Source: Gammaproteobacteria bacterium
Lineage (GTDB): Bacteria > Pseudomonadota > Gammaproteobacteria > Arenicellales > Spongiicolonaceae
Assembly (NCBI GenBank): GCA_007570945.1
Contig: RKSH01000017.1
Coordinates: 1 to 8,459 of the forward strand
Direction: 5' to 3'
Length of the DNA stretch: 8,459 nucleotides
In this document: positions 6,010-8,459 of the stretch, piece by piece
Layout: each line of letters opens with the position of its first letter
Numbering within the stretch: position 1 is the stretch's first letter
The notes under the pieces: model-generated
Seen by the model: only the letters and a program-made list of their open reading frames with translations
The model's database searches: none
Told to the model about the DNA's origin: nothing
Made by a program: the position numbers and the translations under genes

Positions 6010-6049
6010 GCAAAATATATTTGCAACCGCCCGGCAGCCGGGTTATAGT
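6010..6049 (+). promoter_or_regulatory. promoter of the peptide transporter operon with two inverted repeats
   Basis: A -35 box TTGCAA (6021-6026) and a -10 box TATAGT (6044-6049) are 17 bases apart. The inverted repeat GCAAA-N5-TTTGC (6010-6024) overlaps the -35 box, and CCCGG-CAG-CCGGG (6030-6042) fills the spacer; either could be an operator. Predicted transcription start is near 6056. Box matches are moderate; the symmetry is exact in both repeats. Confidence 0.6.
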
Positions 6050-6062
6050 CGGGGCATGCATG

Positions 6063-6087
6063 AGGAGGCGCCGATGACCCGCCTCCT
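6063..6087 (+). promoter_or_regulatory. leader hairpin covering a Shine-Dalgarno sequence
   Basis: AGGAGGCG (6063-6070) pairs perfectly with CGCCTCCT (6080-6087) around a 9-base loop. The left arm holds a full GGAGG, and the loop holds the ATG (6074) of a short ORF. There is no T run worth calling a terminator (only TTT). Located about 10 bases after the predicted transcription start. Confidence 0.5.
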
Positions 6088-6115
6088 TTCGCCAATCTCG
6101 GTTTCCGCCATCTGA
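6074..6115 (+). CDS. possible 13-residue leader peptide
   Basis: ATG 6074 is 5 bases after GAGGAGG (6062-6068) and opens MTRLLSPISVSAI followed by TGA. The codons are not enriched for any single amino acid in the way classical attenuator peptides are; it has three Ser, two Leu and two Ile. An earlier in-frame ATG at 6056 would make 19 residues. It could be a regulatory leader peptide of the transporter operon, or a chance ORF with a good ribosome site. Confidence 0.3.
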   Translation: MTRLLSPISVSAI

Positions 6116-6148
6116 AACCGCACCACATAAAAAACACAAAACCACAAC

Positions 6149-6154
6149 AGAGGA
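6149..6154 (+). promoter_or_regulatory. ribosome binding site of the peptide-binding protein gene
   Basis: AGAGGA lies 11 bases before ATG 6166, a little far, within an A-rich unstructured leader closely resembling that of aapJ. It favours 6166 over the in-frame ATG at 6190, which has no such site. Confidence 0.55.
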
Positions 6155-6165
6155 AAAATTCAATC

Positions 6166-7920
6166 ATGTTTAAACGCAAAGACCCCTCAATGCGCGCGCC
6201 CGGGGAGCACCATCCCGCGGTCGGCGAGATGAAAGAAGCCTTGGCCCAAGGCAAGTGCGACCGCCGCGAATTTCTGCGCACCGTCACCCTGCTCGGCGTC
6301 AGCGCGCCGGTGGCATATGGCATGGCCTCCTATATTTTGGGCGATGACCCGCTCGGCGTCGTGCCCAAAGCGCAGGCGCAAACGCCGAAGAAAGGCGGCA
6401 CCCTGCGCGTGTCCATGGTGATTCCGGAAGCCACCGACCCGGCCACTTTTGACTGGGTGGAAAAATCCAACTCGGTGCGCCACCAGAATGAGTTTCTGGT
6501 CATGACCGGCCCGGACAATATCACCCGGCCCTACCTGGCCAAAAAATGGGAGGCCTCGGACGACCTCAAAACCTGGACTTTCCACCTGCGCAAGGACGTC
6601 CGATGGCACAACGGCGACAAGTTCAACGCCGATGATGTGGTGTTCAACCTCAACCGCTGGCTGGACCCGGCCACCGGCTCCTCCAACCTCGGGCTGTTCT
6701 CGCAGTTGACCGAGAAATACGACACCGGCGAGACCGACGATGACGGCAACCCGAAAATGGGCAACCGCATGCGTCAGGGCGCGGTGGAGCGGATGGACGA
6801 CCACACCGTCCGCCTGCATCTGAGCCAGCCGGCGCTGGCCATGGCCGAGAACTTCTACAACTACCCGACCATGATCGTGCACCGCGACTTCAAGGGCGAC
6901 CTCACCAAGGAGCGCAACGGCACCGGCCCGTTCCAAATCGCCGAGTTCCGCGTGGGCGAGAAAGTGGTGCTGAAGCGCGCGCCGGGCAAATACTGGGGCG
7001 ACAAACTGCGCCACCGCGACGAGCCCTACTGGGGGGGGCGGGTCTATCTGGATGAAATCCACTACATCGACCACGGCGCGGCCAGCGCGGCCCAACTCGC
7101 CGCCTACGCCTCGGGCCAGGTGGACGCCATTTACGAGTTTGACATCGCCTCCCTGGCCATGGCCTCGTCGCTGCCCAACACCACCATCTACGAGGCCAAA
7201 ACCGCGCAAACCGGCGTTGTCCGCATGCGGCTGAGTGAGAAGCCGTTTGACAACAAGGACCTGCGCGACGCCATCGTGGCCTGCGTGGACGCCGGCAAAT
7301 ACCGCGAACTGGTGTTCCAGGGCCGCGCCGCCGAGGGTGAGCACCACCATGTCTCGCCCATCCATCCGGAATATTTCCCGTTGCCGAAACTGAGGCAGGA
7401 CCACGCCAAAGCGCGGCAACTGCTGGCCAAGGCCGGCTACCCCGACGGCATTGACCTGACCGTGGATGTGGGCAACACCAACGGCCCGTGGCAGCAGAAT
7501 GTCTGCGAGGTGCTGAAGGAGCAACTGGCCCCGGCCGGCATCCGCCTGTCGCTGAATGTCATGCCCTCCTCCAAATACTGGGAAATCTGGGCGACCACGC
7601 CGTTCGGCCTCACCGCCTGGACGCACCGGCCGCTGGGCACCATGGTGCTGTCGCTCGGCTACCGCAGCGGCGTGCCGTGGAACGAGACCGCCTACGCCAA
7701 CCCGGCTTTCGACGCCGCGCTGGACAAGGCCGAGGCCCTGGTGGACGTGGAGGAGCGCAAAAAAGCGATGGAGGAGGTGGAAAGAATCCTCCAGCAGGAC
7801 GCCATCATGGTGCAGCCGCTGTGGCAGAACAAACTGTTCGTCGGCCGCAACACCGTGCACGGCCTGAACCCGCACCCGACCCAGTACCACCAGTTCAACA
7901 AAGTCTGGATCGACTCATAA
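6166..7920 (+). CDS. Tat-exported family-5 ABC substrate-binding protein (peptide/nickel class)
   Basis: This 584-residue protein is a periplasmic binding protein of the DppA/OppA/NikA class (SBP_bac_5). The N-terminus has a long hydrophilic region, then DRREFLRTVTLLGVSAPVA (32-50), a twin-arginine (Tat) motif with R33-R34 and a hydrophobic stretch. AQA (69-71) before QTPKKGGTL is a likely signal peptidase site, so the protein probably crosses the membrane folded. Family signatures follow: YLAKKWEASDDLKTWTFHLR (123-142), VRWHNGDKFNADDVVFNLNRW (145-165) and GTGPFQIAEF (252-261). An acidic Gly-rich insert (about 186-204) interrupts the N-terminal lobe. The bound ligand (peptide, opine, metal complex or other) cannot be told from sequence. 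The gene has its own promoter and leader and is followed by a strong terminator and a DppB-like permease gene, so it founds an importer operon continuing beyond the window. Confidence 0.93.
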   Translation: MFKRKDPSMRAPGEHHPAVGEMKEALAQGKCDRREFLRTVTLLGVSAPVAYGMASYILGDDPLGVVPKAQAQTPKKGGTLRVSMVIPEATDPATFDWVEKSNSVRHQNEFLVMTGPDNITRPYLAKKWEASDDLKTWTFHLRKDVRWHNGDKFNADDVVFNLNRWLDPATGSSNLGLFSQLTEKYDTGETDDDGNPKMGNRMRQGAVERMDDHTVRLHLSQPALAMAENFYNYPTMIVHRDFKGDLTKERNGTGPFQIAEFRVGEKVVLKRAPGKYWGDKLRHRDEPYWGGRVYLDEIHYIDHGAASAAQLAAYASGQVDAIYEFDIASLAMASSLPNTTIYEAKTAQTGVVRMRLSEKPFDNKDLRDAIVACVDAGKYRELVFQGRAAEGEHHHVSPIHPEYFPLPKLRQDHAKARQLLAKAGYPDGIDLTVDVGNTNGPWQQNVCEVLKEQLAPAGIRLSLNVMPSSKYWEIWATTPFGLTAWTHRPLGTMVLSLGYRSGVPWNETAYANPAFDAALDKAEALVDVEERKKAMEEVERILQQDAIMVQPLWQNKLFVGRNTVHGLNPHPTQYHQFNKVWIDS

Positions 7921-7929
7921 CGGCGAACG

Positions 7930-7964
7930 CAGGCCGGTCCCGCCCCCGGGGCCGGCCTGTTTTT
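7930..7964 (+). terminator. strong intrinsic terminator between binding protein and permease
   Basis: CAGGCCGG (7930-7937) pairs with CCGGCCTG (7952-7959). The stem extends inward by one U-G pair and three C-G pairs to a GCCCCC loop (12 pairs in all), and TTTTT follows (7960-7964). It starts 10 bases after the stop at 7920. No promoter is visible before the permease start at 8016, so the permease is likely expressed by read-through. Confidence 0.9.
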
Positions 7965-8015
7965 ACTCCCGCGCCCGCCCTCACCGACCGGCAAGCTGGC
8001 GTGACCGGTTGAACC

Positions 8016-8459
8016 ATGCTGATACTCACCGCCAAGCGTTTCGCCTCCATGATTCTCATCATGGCGGTGGTTTCGTTCATCTTGTTCGCCATTTTTGAGG
8101 CCGACAAGTTGGCCGTCGCCGGCAAGGTGCTTGGCCCCTATTCCTCCACCGAGCAACGCGAACTGTGGCTGGAGCAGAACGGTTACAACGAGCCGTTTTT
8201 GTTGCGTTATGTCACCTGGGCCGCCAACGCCGCGCGCGGCGACTTCGGTCAGTCATTACAGTTAAAGGTGCCGGTCTCCGACATCCTGTGGGAGCGGCTC
8301 GGCAACACCGGCATTTTGGCCCTGTGCATGTTCGCGCTGATGATTCCACTCTCGCTCACCCTCGGCGTCCTCGCCGGCATGCGCGAGGGCACTTTCACCG
8401 ACCGCGGCATCACCGTGGCCTCGGTGTTCACCACCTCCATTCCGGAGTTCGCCTCGGCC
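8016..8459 (+). CDS. ABC transporter permease, DppB/OppB-like (partial, cut by window end)
   Basis: The first 148 codons of an inner-membrane permease are present; the rest lies past the window. The N-terminal helix (about 6-28) follows a short cytoplasmic start MLILTAKRF. The periplasmic stretch has LGPYSSTEQRELWLEQNGYNE-type sequence common in DppB proteins just before RYVTWAANAARGDFGQSL (about 75-92), where GDFGQS is the hallmark of OppB/DppB permeases. A second hydrophobic block (about 107-127) begins the BPD_transp_1 domain. It should form the channel for the substrate captured by the upstream Tat-exported binding protein, with a DppC-like partner and ATPases expected downstream. ATG 8016 is the first start after an in-frame TGA (8010-8012). 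No Shine-Dalgarno sequence is visible. Confidence 0.92.
   Translation, partial: MLILTAKRFASMILIMAVVSFILFAIFEADKLAVAGKVLGPYSSTEQRELWLEQNGYNEPFLLRYVTWAANAARGDFGQSLQLKVPVSDILWERLGNTGILALCMFALMIPLSLTLGVLAGMREGTFTDRGITVASVFTTSIPEFASA

Noticed and set aside
6187..7890. 567-codon open frame on the minus strand
   Set aside because: It is the complement of the family-5 binding protein gene. The translation is a Val/Gly/His-rich shadow with no family resemblance, as expected in high-GC coding DNA.

Overview
The window is high-GC, densely coded and almost entirely on the + strand. Consensus-like sigma-70 promoters, GGAGG-type ribosome binding sites and an Aap-type amino acid transporter point to a pseudomonadotal (proteobacterial) genome. 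The class cannot be fixed from sequence alone; the combination of AapJQMP with a Tat-exported peptide-binding protein is common in Alphaproteobacteria but not limited to them. No tRNA, rRNA, CRISPR array, insertion sequence or phage gene was seen.

Layout. (1) 1-98 is the left edge, with a possible remnant or partial LysE/RhtB N-terminus on the minus strand. (2) 99-698 is a LysE/RhtB-family exporter, possibly on a leaderless mRNA. (3) 705-5149 is a complete general L-amino acid ABC importer in the order aapJ, aapQ, aapM, aapP: periplasmic binding protein, two permeases and an ATPase. It has a consensus promoter (705-731) and a very strong intrinsic terminator between aapJ and aapQ (1826-1867). 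(4) 5217-5968 is a single NYN-domain (PIN-like, putative RNase) gene. Its own promoter is followed, before the start codon, by a textbook intrinsic terminator with a cUUCGg tetraloop. (5) 6021-8459 is the beginning of a peptide/nickel-class ABC transporter operon: a Tat-signal family-5 binding protein (6166-7920), another strong terminator (7930-7964), and a DppB/OppB-like permease cut by the window end.

How it works together. Both transporter operons follow the same plan: promoter, binding-protein gene with an A-rich unstructured leader and good Shine-Dalgarno sequence, intrinsic terminator, then permease without a recognisable Shine-Dalgarno sequence. This should give an excess of periplasmic binding protein over membrane components by both transcriptional attenuation and weaker translation. 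The LysE-type exporter next to an amino acid importer fits a theme of amino acid flux, but no direct functional link is shown.

The genes themselves are ordinary family members, and I see no clear new multi-gene system. The best candidates for something undescribed are regulatory: the promoter-terminator leader in front of the NYN nuclease gene, a basic 32-codon ORF in frame with and just upstream of aapM, and a short leader-peptide ORF whose ribosome binding site lies inside a hairpin upstream of the peptide-binding-protein gene.
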